A DNA stretch of 64,000 nt. Source: an uncultured Clostridia bacterium (lineage in GTDB: Bacteria; Bacillota; Clostridia; Christensenellales; Borkfalkiaceae). The notes under the pieces are model-generated. The model saw nothing but the letters and a program-made list of their open reading frames with translations. It was not told the origin of the DNA and did not search any database. Positions 53,201 to 59,817 of this stretch are shown one piece after another. Where the stretch lies: contig CANQFB010000003.1 of NCBI GenBank assembly GCA_947598205.1, positions 1-64,000 of the forward strand, given 5' to 3'. Both the position numbers and the translations under genes were made by a program. Each line of letters starts with the position of its first letter. The stretch's first letter is position 1.

Positions 53201-54025
53201 AACCGCGCCGCAACCCGGCTGGGTGCAGGTGCGCCTATCGAGCCCTTGGTCGGTGCAGGTGGAGACTTTCACGTGCTCCCACTCGCCGTAGCTGTGCCCC
53301 GTCTTTTCGATCTTGCCGAGGCCGCTAATGGCCTTTCCGCACATCGAGCACTCGGTGCCCGCTTCCCGCCCCTCGGTGAGGCAGGTCGCCGCCACTGCGG
53401 GAACTTCAACGGGGGTGTGGGCATTTTCGTCGATCTCCGTCTCCGTCTGCGGAACGATCACAGTGTTGCAGACGGAGCAGTGGCTTCCCGCCGTCTTACC
53501 TTTCGTCGTGCAGGTCGCCTCGACTGCCTCGTCGATGACGACGGTATGCGCCTTCATCTCCGTCTCCGTCTGCGGGACGATCACGGTGTTGCAGACGGAG
53601 CAGTGGCTTCCCGCCGTCTTACCCTTCGTCGTGCAGGTCGCCTCGACAGCCTCGTCGATGACGACGGTATGCGCCTTCATCTCCGTCTCCGTCTGCGGAA
53701 CGATCACGGTTTTGCAGACAGCGCAGTGGCTTCCCGCCGTCTTGCCCTTCGTCGTGCAGGTCGCCTCGACGGCCTTATCTTCGACAATCGTGTGCTCTCC
53801 CGTCGCGGGAATGGCGACGGGGGTATCTTCGGCGCCGCATTCTGTGCATTTGCGGGTCTTGGAACCGTCCTCGTTGCAGGTCGCTTCGGCGACGGTAAAG
53901 TATTCCCCCCATATATGTTTGTGCGGCGGCTTGTTCTCCGCCGTGCCGCAAGCGGCGAGCAGTGCGGCGGCGCAAAGCGTCGCAAGCAACATTCCGATGA
54001 GGACAAAGATGTGTCTTTTTTTCAT
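50273..54025 (-). CDS. LRR lipoprotein with N-terminal tandem Cys-rich repeats, 1250 aa
   Basis: Lipobox LAAC near residue 26. Residues about 35-750 are a long array of Cys-pair units of the type EATCTTKGKTAGSHCSVC, each followed by a GHxxxE or AHTVV strand; three consecutive units near residues 70-195 are nearly identical with a 41-residue period. From about 778 to 1235 the chain becomes BspA-type LRR_5 repeats. The paired CxxC units with nearby His look like small metal-binding or disulfide knuckles forming a stalk. Start MKKRHIFVLI has GGAGACAT upstream. No catalytic domain; probably an adhesin. Confidence 0.88.
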   Translation of the reverse strand: MKKRHIFVLIGMLLATLCAAALLAACGTAENKPPHKHIWGEYFTVAEATCNEDGSKTRKCTECGAEDTPVAIPATGEHTIVEDKAVEATCTTKGKTAGSHCAVCKTVIVPQTETEMKAHTVVIDEAVEATCTTKGKTAGSHCSVCNTVIVPQTETEMKAHTVVIDEAVEATCTTKGKTAGSHCSVCNTVIVPQTETEIDENAHTPVEVPAVAATCLTEGREAGTECSMCGKAISGLGKIEKTGHSYGEWEHVKVSTCTDQGLDRRTCTQPGCGAVEDKVLDLKEHTIETFGVNRDATCTEVGEKQGERCSVCQHVVKEAETIPALGHEMQEPVHELIDGEHFHTGYCSRCKQPITKEECTFDVVKTEATCTAAEHHVHTCPTCHHTYEHDEGEPLGHNFGDWHFDVEAYDASLRDEDGAATVVRQHRRVCSNPSHTPDPAFPEVENCGKEVDEHVDATCTASGYTNYKCGTCEDAYSGEKQAALGHNWARNEDGTIKYTTIFYEAAQMYVHYMTCTREDCPRPTGTYYACRYETATWEAADCTHGRTMVYTCLDCKHVNRVEKSEPLGHSYGAWQHVDTTSGDASRHYHVCERGDCGHIEEEACVMRSSDQVATCQKPGKEIQVCKDCKYTEEGGEIAMLDHDVAGQPYMTERANARHYQNCKRCGEKVYEACPYALSVTTVLSCTEDEVTNYSCPLCKDSFTRVTEETRGHEVTQYTHSDKFYHRGTCDHCGEEVSVAHDFSESNICAVCRADGLSYAFETGSEGTQARVIRTIKMGAVYVIDTPKIVIPAMVDVDGKGLVPVVGIGTDAFFGNRNITEVELPLSLTYIGYNAFYGCTNLADVHFAGHEAGAHNVADCKLNRIEDGAFKGCVSLTNAILPSTLQYIGREAFRGCTLLSDIEIPEGVTEIEDHAFMDTAYFSNSEHWTGGVLYIGPHLIRAQTSLSGDYEVNAGVISISAEAFMDCKYLEKITLPTTLKAIDRDAFKGCESLGTVVFNGTFEEYLNIRFDNDAASPMHAATTLTIAGAVGDPKIPEGTTVIPAGAFRGSDIEHLVIPASVTSIGANAFADCANLTSVTFEEGSKLITVGADVVKGTKFYAAPENWERGLLYLKDTAGKPVALVAANEEGLEAYVSYEGENFGGSAKQAVIGEGTRAIAPGVFKGFTALRYAEIASTVVTLGERLFDGCTGLARVNFRGTGAGWFCYAPNIGRSYTDAYVYGGENGDDFALQARAAAMFKTYTLQWRRTGK
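53441..53809. repeat. Coding tandem repeat, 123-bp period, three copies
   Basis: The word CTCCGTCTGCGG recurs at 53441, 53564 and 53687, exactly 123 bp (41 codons) apart. Copies differ at a few positions and the third decays. It keeps frame in the lipoprotein gene, so copy number can vary without breaking it. Confidence 0.85.
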
Positions 54026-54108
54026 AATGTCTCCGTATTTTCCGCGGCCGCGGAATTGTTTTTCTCGTGTCCGAATGCCCTTTCCCATAGGAGGATCGGG
54101 CAAAAGAA

Positions 54109-54134
54109 ACCTCCGCGCGATCGGGTGCGGAGGT
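54109..54134 (-). terminator. Terminator of pnp
   Basis: ACCTCCGC / GCGGAGGT stem followed by TTTCTTTT on the minus strand, 20 bp past the stop. Confidence 0.85.
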
Positions 54135-54153
54135 GGTTTTATTCAAGAAAAGT

Positions 54154-56250
54154 TTACGAGAGCTTCTCCAGAAGTTTGAAGTCGATGCCCTTCTCGCCGA
54201 TCTTGACGATGCGGACCTTCACGACGTCGCCGAGGGAGAGCACGTCTTCCACCTTGTCGATGCGGTGATCGCTCATCTTGGAGATGTGGATCATGCCGTC
54301 CTTCCCGGGGGCGAACTCGACGAACGCGCCCGTCTGGGAGAGGATGCGCACGACGCGCCCGATGAACATATCGCCCACTTCGGGATCGTGCACGATGCTC
54401 TCGATGATGGCCTTCGCCTTCTCCGCGCCCGCGGGATCGCCGTAGGTCGCGATGCAGACGGTGCCGTCGTCTTCGATGTCGATCTTGGTACCCGTCTCGG
54501 CGATGATGGAGTTGATGACCTTGCCCTGCTTGCCCACGACGTCGCCGATCTTCTCGGGGTCGATGGTGAAGTAGAGAATACGGGGCGCATATTTGGAGAG
54601 TTCGGGCCGCACTTCGGGGACGCACGCGAGCATCTTGGAGAGGATGAACTGCCTCCCCTCGTTCGCCTGTTCGATGGCGGTGTGCATGATCTCCTCGGAG
54701 ATGCCCTTGATCTTGATATCCATCTGGATGGCGGTGATGCCCTTCGTCGTACCCGCGACCTTAAAGTCCATGTCGCCGAGGAAGTCCTCGAGGCCCTGAA
54801 TATCCGTCATCACGCGGAACTCGCCCGTCTCTTGATTTTTGATGAGCCCCATTGCGACGCCCGCGACGGGAGCCTTGATGGGAACGCCCGCATCCATGAG
54901 CGCCATCGTAGAGCCGCAGACGGAGGCCATGGAGGAAGAACCGTTGGAAGAGAGGATGTCGTTGACGACACGGATGGCGTAAGGGAACTCTTCGACGGGA
55001 GGGATCACGGGAAGGAGCGCACGCTCTGCGAGGGCGCCATGTCCGATCTCACGCCTTCCGGGAGAGCGCAAAGCCTTCGCTTCGCCCGTGCAATAGCCGG
55101 GGAAGTTGTATTGGTGCATGTAGCGCTTCTCCGTCTCATCGTCGAGCCCTTCGAGTTTCTGCGCCGCGGCGAGCATATCGAGGGTGCAGGTGGTGAGCGT
55201 CTGCGTCTGCCCTCTCGTGAACACGGCGCTCCCGTGTGCGCGGGGAAGGACGCTCCTTTCGCACCAGATGGGGCGAATATCTTTGAGGCCTCTTCCGTCG
55301 GGGCGGATGCCCTTATCGAAGATCTTCGCGCGGACTTTTTCCTTGGTTAAGTAGTACACGCTGTCGTTGATTTCGCGCTCTTTTTCGGGGAAGATCTCCT
55401 TGAAGTGTTCCAGAATTGCCGCGCCCACCTTGTCTTGGCGGGACTGCCGCTCCTGCCGATCGAAGGTATCGAGCGCCCAATCCAGCTTTTCGCTTGCATA
55501 TTCGCGGACGGCCTTGTCGATCTCTTCGGGAATGTGGTAGAGTTCGATCTCCCTCTTGGGCTTGCCGACGGCGGGAACGATGACCTCTTCGATATACTTG
55601 CAGATTTTAGCGATCTCGTTCTGCCCGAACATGATCGCGCCCACCATCTCGTCGTTGGAGACCTCGTTCGCGCCCGCCTCGATCATGAGGATGGCGTCCT
55701 TCGTGCCCGCAAGGTTGAGATGGATGGCGCTCTTCTCGCGCTGGGCGGCATCGGGATTGATGACGTACTGCCCGTCCACAAGGCCGACGACGACGGAGCC
55801 CGTAGGGCCTGCCCAAGGGATGTCGGAGATGGCAAGGGCGATGGAGGAGCCCACCATGGCGAGGGGTTCGGGCGCAACGTCGGGTTCTACCGAGAGCGCC
55901 GTCGCGATGACGACGACGTCGTTGAAGAGCCCTTTCGGGAAGAGCGGACGAAGGGGACGGTCGATGAGGCGGGAGGTGAGGATGGCCTTATCCGAGGCCC
56001 TTCCCTCCCTGCGTTTGAAGCCGCCCGGGATCTTGCCGACGGCGTACATCTTCTCTTCGTAGTCCACCTGAAGGGGGAAGAAGTCCATGCCTTCGCGGGG
56101 TTTTTCGGACATGCAGACGTTGACCATCACGGCCGTCTCGCCGCATCTTACGACGCACGACCCGTTGGTCTGTTCGGCATATTTGCCCGTCTCGACGGTA
56201 ACTTCCCTGCCGCCGATCTCGAATTTGAATTCTTTGTAATTGGGTGTCAT
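54154..56250 (-). CDS. pnp: Polynucleotide phosphorylase
   Basis: 698-aa exoribonuclease. Two RNase PH domains (1-220 and about 310-540) show FKRREGRASDKAILTSRLIDRPLRPLF and GTMALMDAGVPIK-like SMASVCGSTMALMDAGVP; the alpha-helical linker lies between. A KH domain (IGDVVGKQGKVINSIIAETG) and an S1 domain (GDMFIGRVVRI...GAFVEFAPGKDGMIHISKM) end the chain. Start MTPNYKEF is preceded by AGGAGA. Follows rpsO as in many bacteria, but with a terminator between them. Confidence 0.97.
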   Translation of the reverse strand: MTPNYKEFKFEIGGREVTVETGKYAEQTNGSCVVRCGETAVMVNVCMSEKPREGMDFFPLQVDYEEKMYAVGKIPGGFKRREGRASDKAILTSRLIDRPLRPLFPKGLFNDVVVIATALSVEPDVAPEPLAMVGSSIALAISDIPWAGPTGSVVVGLVDGQYVINPDAAQREKSAIHLNLAGTKDAILMIEAGANEVSNDEMVGAIMFGQNEIAKICKYIEEVIVPAVGKPKREIELYHIPEEIDKAVREYASEKLDWALDTFDRQERQSRQDKVGAAILEHFKEIFPEKEREINDSVYYLTKEKVRAKIFDKGIRPDGRGLKDIRPIWCERSVLPRAHGSAVFTRGQTQTLTTCTLDMLAAAQKLEGLDDETEKRYMHQYNFPGYCTGEAKALRSPGRREIGHGALAERALLPVIPPVEEFPYAIRVVNDILSSNGSSSMASVCGSTMALMDAGVPIKAPVAGVAMGLIKNQETGEFRVMTDIQGLEDFLGDMDFKVAGTTKGITAIQMDIKIKGISEEIMHTAIEQANEGRQFILSKMLACVPEVRPELSKYAPRILYFTIDPEKIGDVVGKQGKVINSIIAETGTKIDIEDDGTVCIATYGDPAGAEKAKAIIESIVHDPEVGDMFIGRVVRILSQTGAFVEFAPGKDGMIHISKMSDHRIDKVEDVLSLGDVVKVRIVKIGEKGIDFKLLEKLS

Positions 56251-56361
56251 TGCAATTTCTCCTATTCTTCCTATTTCTTTGCCCCGCAACCCCGTGGTTG
56301 CGGAAGCGATATTCCGTTCTGAAAGCCCTTCATCAAAATGAAAGACGCCTTTGCAAACGAA

Positions 56362-56389
56362 AAAAGGGCGGGAAAAAGACCGCCCTTTT
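56362..56389 (-). terminator. Terminator of rpsO
   Basis: Perfect 10-bp stem AAAAGGGCGG / CCGCCCTTTT with T-run, 8 bp beyond the rpsO stop; some readthrough into pnp is possible. Confidence 0.9.
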
Positions 56390-56396
56390 CAGTTCG

Positions 56397-56651
56397 TCAC
56401 TTGCGAAGATCCAACGCTGCGATGATGGCGCGGTAGCGCTCGATGTCTTTGGCCTTGAGGTAGTCCAAAAGACCGCGGCGGCGGCCGACCATCTTCAAAA
56501 GTCCGCGGCGGGAGTGATTATCGTGCTTGTGTTCCTTGAGGTGCTCGTTGAGGTGGTTGATGCGCTCGGTGAGGAGAGCGATCTGCACCTCGGGAGAACC
56601 TGTATCACCCTCGTGCTGTGCGAACTTCGTAATGATCTCGTTCTTTTCCAT
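56397..56651 (-). CDS. rpsO: 30S ribosomal protein S15
   Basis: 84 aa. [54 protein letters not shown] is the uS15 signature. Slightly shorter at the N-terminus than the usual 88-89 residues. Ribosome site AGGAGG. Its leader has a stable hairpin and its own promoter. Confidence 0.97.
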   Translation of the reverse strand: MEKNEIITKFAQHEGDTGSPEVQIALLTERINHLNEHLKEHKHDNHSRRGLLKMVGRRRGLLDYLKAKDIERYRAIIAALDLRK

Positions 56652-56691
56652 TTGCGTTTATCCTCCTATGGAAATATTCGCGTGACGCCAA

Positions 56692-56714
56692 GAAAGGCGT
56701 GGAGAGCGCCTTTC
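56692..56714 (-). promoter_or_regulatory. Leader hairpin of rpsO
   Basis: GAAAGGCG / CGCCTTTC, 7-nt loop, between the promoter and the rpsO ribosome site. S15 commonly represses its own translation through a leader structure, so this is a candidate; no specific known S15 motif was matched. Confidence 0.5.
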
Positions 56715-56733
56715 CTCGCGTACGTCGAAAGAT

Positions 56734-56762
56734 AGAATACCATATTTGGAAAGAGATGTCAA
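56734..56762 (-). promoter_or_regulatory. Promoter of rpsO
   Basis: Minus-strand TTGACA, 17-bp spacer, TATTCT. Confidence 0.8.
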
Positions 56763-57134
56763 AGGATTTTGCCCGCCCCGCAAATTTTTCTCAAAAAGAA
56801 ATTTCTCTTGCATTCCACTCTCGGGGGGGGGGGGGGGGGGGAGTAAGCTGCCCCCTTTGAAGGGGGCGGCTCCGCCGCAGGCGGTGGTGGGGGTTGAGCA
56901 AAAACCCCCACCTGTCTCACTCCGTTCGCCACCCGCCCCCGTAAACAGGGGCAGGTCCACCCTCATCAGGCACCTGCGGTGACAGCTTCCCGCGCGCCAT
57001 TCTTACCCATTCCCCTATCCCCTCGGAAGGAAGCCTTCGTACGCCCTTTCAAGCAAAAACGGGCATACCATGTCCGCAAGAGCCCTCATCTTATAAGACA
57101 TTTCCCAAATAAGGTAGGCCCTGCTTTAGCAAAT
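56763..57134. repeat. Intergenic region with G19 tract and family C repeat
   Basis: Run of 19 G at 56823-56841, then family C (GCCCCCTTTGAAGGGGGC-like segment, GGCTCCGCCGCAGGCGGTGG, 56850-56898) and GCCCCCGTAAACAGGGGC near 56935. From 57000 to 57134 nothing recognisable. Confidence 0.6.
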
Positions 57135-57162
57135 GAAAATCGTTTATGAACAAACGATTTTC
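57135..57162. terminator. Hairpin spanning the stop codon of the FxLYD lipoprotein gene
   Basis: Perfect 11-bp stem GAAAATCGTTT / AAACGATTTTC, 6-nt loop; the TAA stop lies in it. Weak U-tract. Confidence 0.55.
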
Positions 57163-57602
57163 ACACATTTCCACGATACAGGACTATAACCGCGAGCTCC
57201 GCTTGTAGTCACTCGATAGCTCCAAACCTCTCCTACGCCCAAATAATCTATCTGCGGTTCAACTTGATCGATCACTGATCCATTGCCGTCGTAGATTGAA
57301 ATTACAATTGTGAGGTGATCGCACACGGCGCTTCCCTTGTTTCTTACAGACCCCGTTATTGTAAGCGACCAATTATAGTCATTGTACACCACAGTTCCCG
57401 AGGGTTCATCTAAAACGACGATATTCGGTTGCTGTGAATTATCGTTGGTATCATCCTCGTTTGTCTCCTCGGCATTTTTGTCGGAGTTTGTCGAATTTGT
57501 AGGAGCGTTTACCGTTCCACGGTTCGATCCGCATCCGCAAATCATAAAAGTGAGCGCAAAAGTCATAAAAATTGCAAATAATAAAGTGAAGAACCTTTTC
57601 AT
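57144..57602 (-). CDS. FxLYD-like lipoprotein, 152 aa
   Basis: Signal peptide with lipobox ICGC, a Ser/Thr/Asn/Asp-rich linker, then a beta domain (WSLTITGSVRNKGSAVCDHLTIVISIYDGNGSVID...YRVTTSG) with the pattern of FxLYD domains: G-x-V-x-N-x-G early and a D-x-x-G-x-V strand pair. Extracytoplasmic, function unknown. Start MKRFFTLL is chosen, with GGGGG upstream. Divergent from an XRE regulator with an inverted repeat in its promoter spacer. AT-rich compared with neighbours. Confidence 0.8.
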   Translation of the reverse strand: MKRFFTLLFAIFMTFALTFMICGCGSNRGTVNAPTNSTNSDKNAEETNEDDTNDNSQQPNIVVLDEPSGTVVYNDYNWSLTITGSVRNKGSAVCDHLTIVISIYDGNGSVIDQVEPQIDYLGVGEVWSYRVTTSGARGYSPVSWKCVKIVCS

Positions 57603-57634
57603 AAATACCCCCAAATAATAGATTTGTTGCTTCA

Positions 57635-57663
57635 ATTATAGTCCCAATTTTTAGGACAGTCAA
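57635..57663 (-). promoter_or_regulatory. Promoter and operator of the FxLYD lipoprotein gene
   Basis: Minus-strand TTGACT, 17-bp spacer, TATAAT. The spacer GTCCCAATTTTTAGGAC (plus strand, 57641-57657) is an imperfect palindrome (6 of 7 arm bases), the likely XRE site. Confidence 0.8.
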
Positions 57664-57698
57664 GCTATTCGTCCAAAATTTTGATACTTATTTGTAAA

Positions 57699-57941
57699 AT
57701 GAAAAATAAATTTGCCTTGCGGCTGGGCGAACTTATCGCCGAAAGCGGAAAAACGCAGAACGCCATTTGTTCCGACTTGCATATTTCAAAGCAGAAACTT
57801 TCCAATTGGAAGACGGGATACACGGAACCAAACTTGGATGATTTCCTCATGCTTGCCCTCTACTTCGATGTGACGAGCGACTATCTTTTGGGGCTGGAGG
57901 ATGAGACGGGCGCAAGGGCCAATTCCGGCGAGCAATTATAA
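57699..57941 (+). CDS. XRE-family transcriptional regulator, 80 aa
   Basis: Cro/C1-type HTH: MKNKFALRLGELIAESGKTQNAICSDLHISKQKLSNWKTGYTEPNLDDFLMLALYFDVTSDYLLGLED. The order (HTH then D-x-L-L-G-L) is typical of phage- or ICE-derived small repressors. Start MKNKF is taken, although a ribosome site is weak; an ATG six codons upstream is possible. It faces a lipoprotein gene across a palindromic promoter, the same layout as the XRE unit at 20.9-22.1 kb. Confidence 0.87.
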   Translation: MKNKFALRLGELIAESGKTQNAICSDLHISKQKLSNWKTGYTEPNLDDFLMLALYFDVTSDYLLGLEDETGARANSGEQL

Positions 57942-57958
57942 AAATATATAAAAAAATT

Positions 57959-57991
57959 CTGCGGGGCGTGCCATTGTAGCACGCTCCGCAG
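57959..57991. terminator. Strong hairpin terminator for leftward transcripts
   Basis: 13-bp stem (CTGCGGGGCGTGC / GCACGCTCCGCAG, one mismatch), followed by seven T on the minus strand. Downstream of hemZ, after the repeats; also just past the XRE stop. Confidence 0.85.
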
Positions 57992-58100
57992 TCTATTCAC
58001 ACGCATCATTCTATAATTTCGTCATTCCGTCCCGCGCGCACGATTGTCTACTAAGCGCGGCACGAGAGGCTTTGCCCCGAAGTAGGCGATGGGTGAACCG

Positions 58101-58354
58101 CGTCATTCTGAGCCGACAACGCCGATACGACTGTCCGACCAAGCCTCTCTCCGAAGAATCCCCTATAACGTAAGTCCGCTTGCTTCCAATGCCGTCATTC
58201 CGAGCGCAGTCGAGGAATCACCTTATTATAATGCGGTGATGCTTCGACAGAGCTCAGCATGACGTGTTTTAGAAATCTTCGGACTTCGTACTTCGGGATT
58301 CTTCGAGGATAGACCCGTGTGGACTGCGTAATGCTGTTTCGGCTCAGAATGACG
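58101..58354. repeat. Family B inverted repeat element carrying a nested family A copy
   Basis: Perfect 16-bp ends: CGTCATTCTGAGCCGA at 58101-58116 and TCGGCTCAGAATGACG at 58339-58354. Internal arms also pair (CCGAAGAATCCCC with GGGATTCTTCGAGG). Family A copy 3 sits inside. The right end touches the hemZ 3' end. Confidence 0.85.
58193..58264. repeat. Dispersed palindromic repeat, family A, copy 3
   Basis: CGTCATTCCGAGCGCAGTCG to GCTCAGCATGACG, with the same core GAGGAATCACCTTATTATAA. Lies inside the family B element. Confidence 0.88.
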
Positions 58355-59726
58355 CGAAACCAAACAGTTTCTTCTTCCCCTCGATGATCTTATCGAGCTT
58401 GGAAAGGTAGGTCGGGAGGTCCTTGGGGGAGGCGAGGCGTTCGATGCGGCCTTCCGAATAAAATACCCGCTTGGAGATAGCGTTTGCGCCGACGGCGAGG
58501 TTATCTGCGCTCTCCTCCATCACGTCCACGTTGTAGACGCAGGCCTTGCCGGGCTTCGCATAGCCCGTGTTCTCGTGCGCGCCCGCCATATATTTTTGAC
58601 GGTAGAGGTAGTAGGGTGCGTAGCCCGCGGCGGTAAGTTTTTCGCGGGAATAGGCGATCATCGCAGACATGCCCCCCTCGGAGAGCGTCGCCGTCTCCTC
58701 TTTGAGCTTTGCGCCCTTCTTCAGGCAGAGGGTATGCACGGTGATGTTTTCGGGGGAAAGGGCGACGGCGGTATCCACGCTGTTTTCAAATTCCGCGATC
58801 GTTTCGCCCGTGAGCCCTGCGATGAGGTCGCAGTTGATATCGAAGCCGTAGGGCCGCGCCATTTCAAAGGCCCTCACAACGTCTTGTGCCGAATGTTTCC
58901 TGCCGATGGCGGCGAGGGTGCGATCGGAAAAACTCTGCGCGTTGATGCAGATGCGCGTCACGCCGTACTTCTTGCAGAGGCCGAGCTTTTCCTCGGTGAA
59001 GACGTCGGGCCGCCCCGCCTCGACGGTATATTCGCAACCGTTTTCGCGCAGGGGCGCGATCGCTTGAAAGACGCGCTCGAGCTCTTCCGCCTCCAAGACG
59101 AAAGGCGTGCCCCCGCCGATATAGACGGAGCGCAGGTTTTTGAGAAGCGGTTTCGCGGCTTCGAGCTCTCTTTCGAGGGCGGAAAGATAGGCGGGCATGA
59201 ACTTTCTCGTTGCGGCGATGGGCGCGGTGATGAAGGAACAATAGACGCATTTCGTCGGGCAAAACGGGAGGGAGACGAAGAGGTCGCAATTCCCCTCTTT
59301 GCGCTCATATACGCCCCTCTGCCCTTCCAAGACACGGGCGGTAAGGGCGATGTTTTCCTTCGAGACGCCGAGGGCGGAAAAGAAGTTCTCGAACTCCCCC
59401 GTCTTCTCCAAGGAAGCGTAGGCGAGGCGGGTCGGGCGGATGCCCGTGAGCGAACCCCACGGCAGTTTTTTATGATACTTTTCGGAAAGAATGTTGTAGA
59501 GGGCGAGCTTGGCATACCGCTTTACAAGGCTCTTTTTTTCCGTCTCGTTGCGCGCAATGTCTTCAAAGGAATAGGGAAAATTCTCCCCGCCGATACAAAA
59601 AACGCCCGCAAAACGCGTGCCGTCCGTCTCGCAGGCATGGGAAATTCCGAGCGTCTCCGCCCCCGGGAAGAGGCGCACGACGTCCATCAGTTCGCATGCG
59701 AGCCATTCACTTGCGCAAGACAGCAT
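58344..59726 (-). CDS. hemZ: HemZ-type radical SAM protein (coproporphyrinogen dehydrogenase family)
   Basis: 460 aa. The radical SAM cluster motif is FCPTKCVYCSF (C-x3-C-x2-C), followed by YIGGGTPFVLEAEELERVF (SAM GGGTP motif), YTVEAGRPDVF, RICINAQSFSDRTLAAIGRKHS and DLIAGLTGET. About 150 residues precede the radical SAM core, with GSLTGIRPTRL characteristic of HemZ. Known HemZ/HemN relatives act on porphyrinogens, but the HemZ branch is widespread in anaerobes without haem synthesis and its true substrate is unclear. Start MLSCASEW chosen as first residue of the conserved N-domain. Confidence 0.9.
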   Translation of the reverse strand: MLSCASEWLACELMDVVRLFPGAETLGISHACETDGTRFAGVFCIGGENFPYSFEDIARNETEKKSLVKRYAKLALYNILSEKYHKKLPWGSLTGIRPTRLAYASLEKTGEFENFFSALGVSKENIALTARVLEGQRGVYERKEGNCDLFVSLPFCPTKCVYCSFITAPIAATRKFMPAYLSALERELEAAKPLLKNLRSVYIGGGTPFVLEAEELERVFQAIAPLRENGCEYTVEAGRPDVFTEEKLGLCKKYGVTRICINAQSFSDRTLAAIGRKHSAQDVVRAFEMARPYGFDINCDLIAGLTGETIAEFENSVDTAVALSPENITVHTLCLKKGAKLKEETATLSEGGMSAMIAYSREKLTAAGYAPYYLYRQKYMAGAHENTGYAKPGKACVYNVDVMEESADNLAVGANAISKRVFYSEGRIERLASPKDLPTYLSKLDKIIEGKKKLFGFASF

Positions 59727-59817
59727 AATTTTTCTCCTCAATATGCGTTTTGTGGACACCATGTCCGCGAGAAGCCGCTCAAAACCGCATGCGGAGCGGG
59801 CCGAGGACGCGGCGGTT

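Noticed and set aside
53313..54179. Repetitive plus-strand frame with recurring CGTITVLQTEQWLPAV
   Set aside because: It is the reverse of the 123-bp tandem repeat in the lipoprotein gene, not a separate repeat protein.
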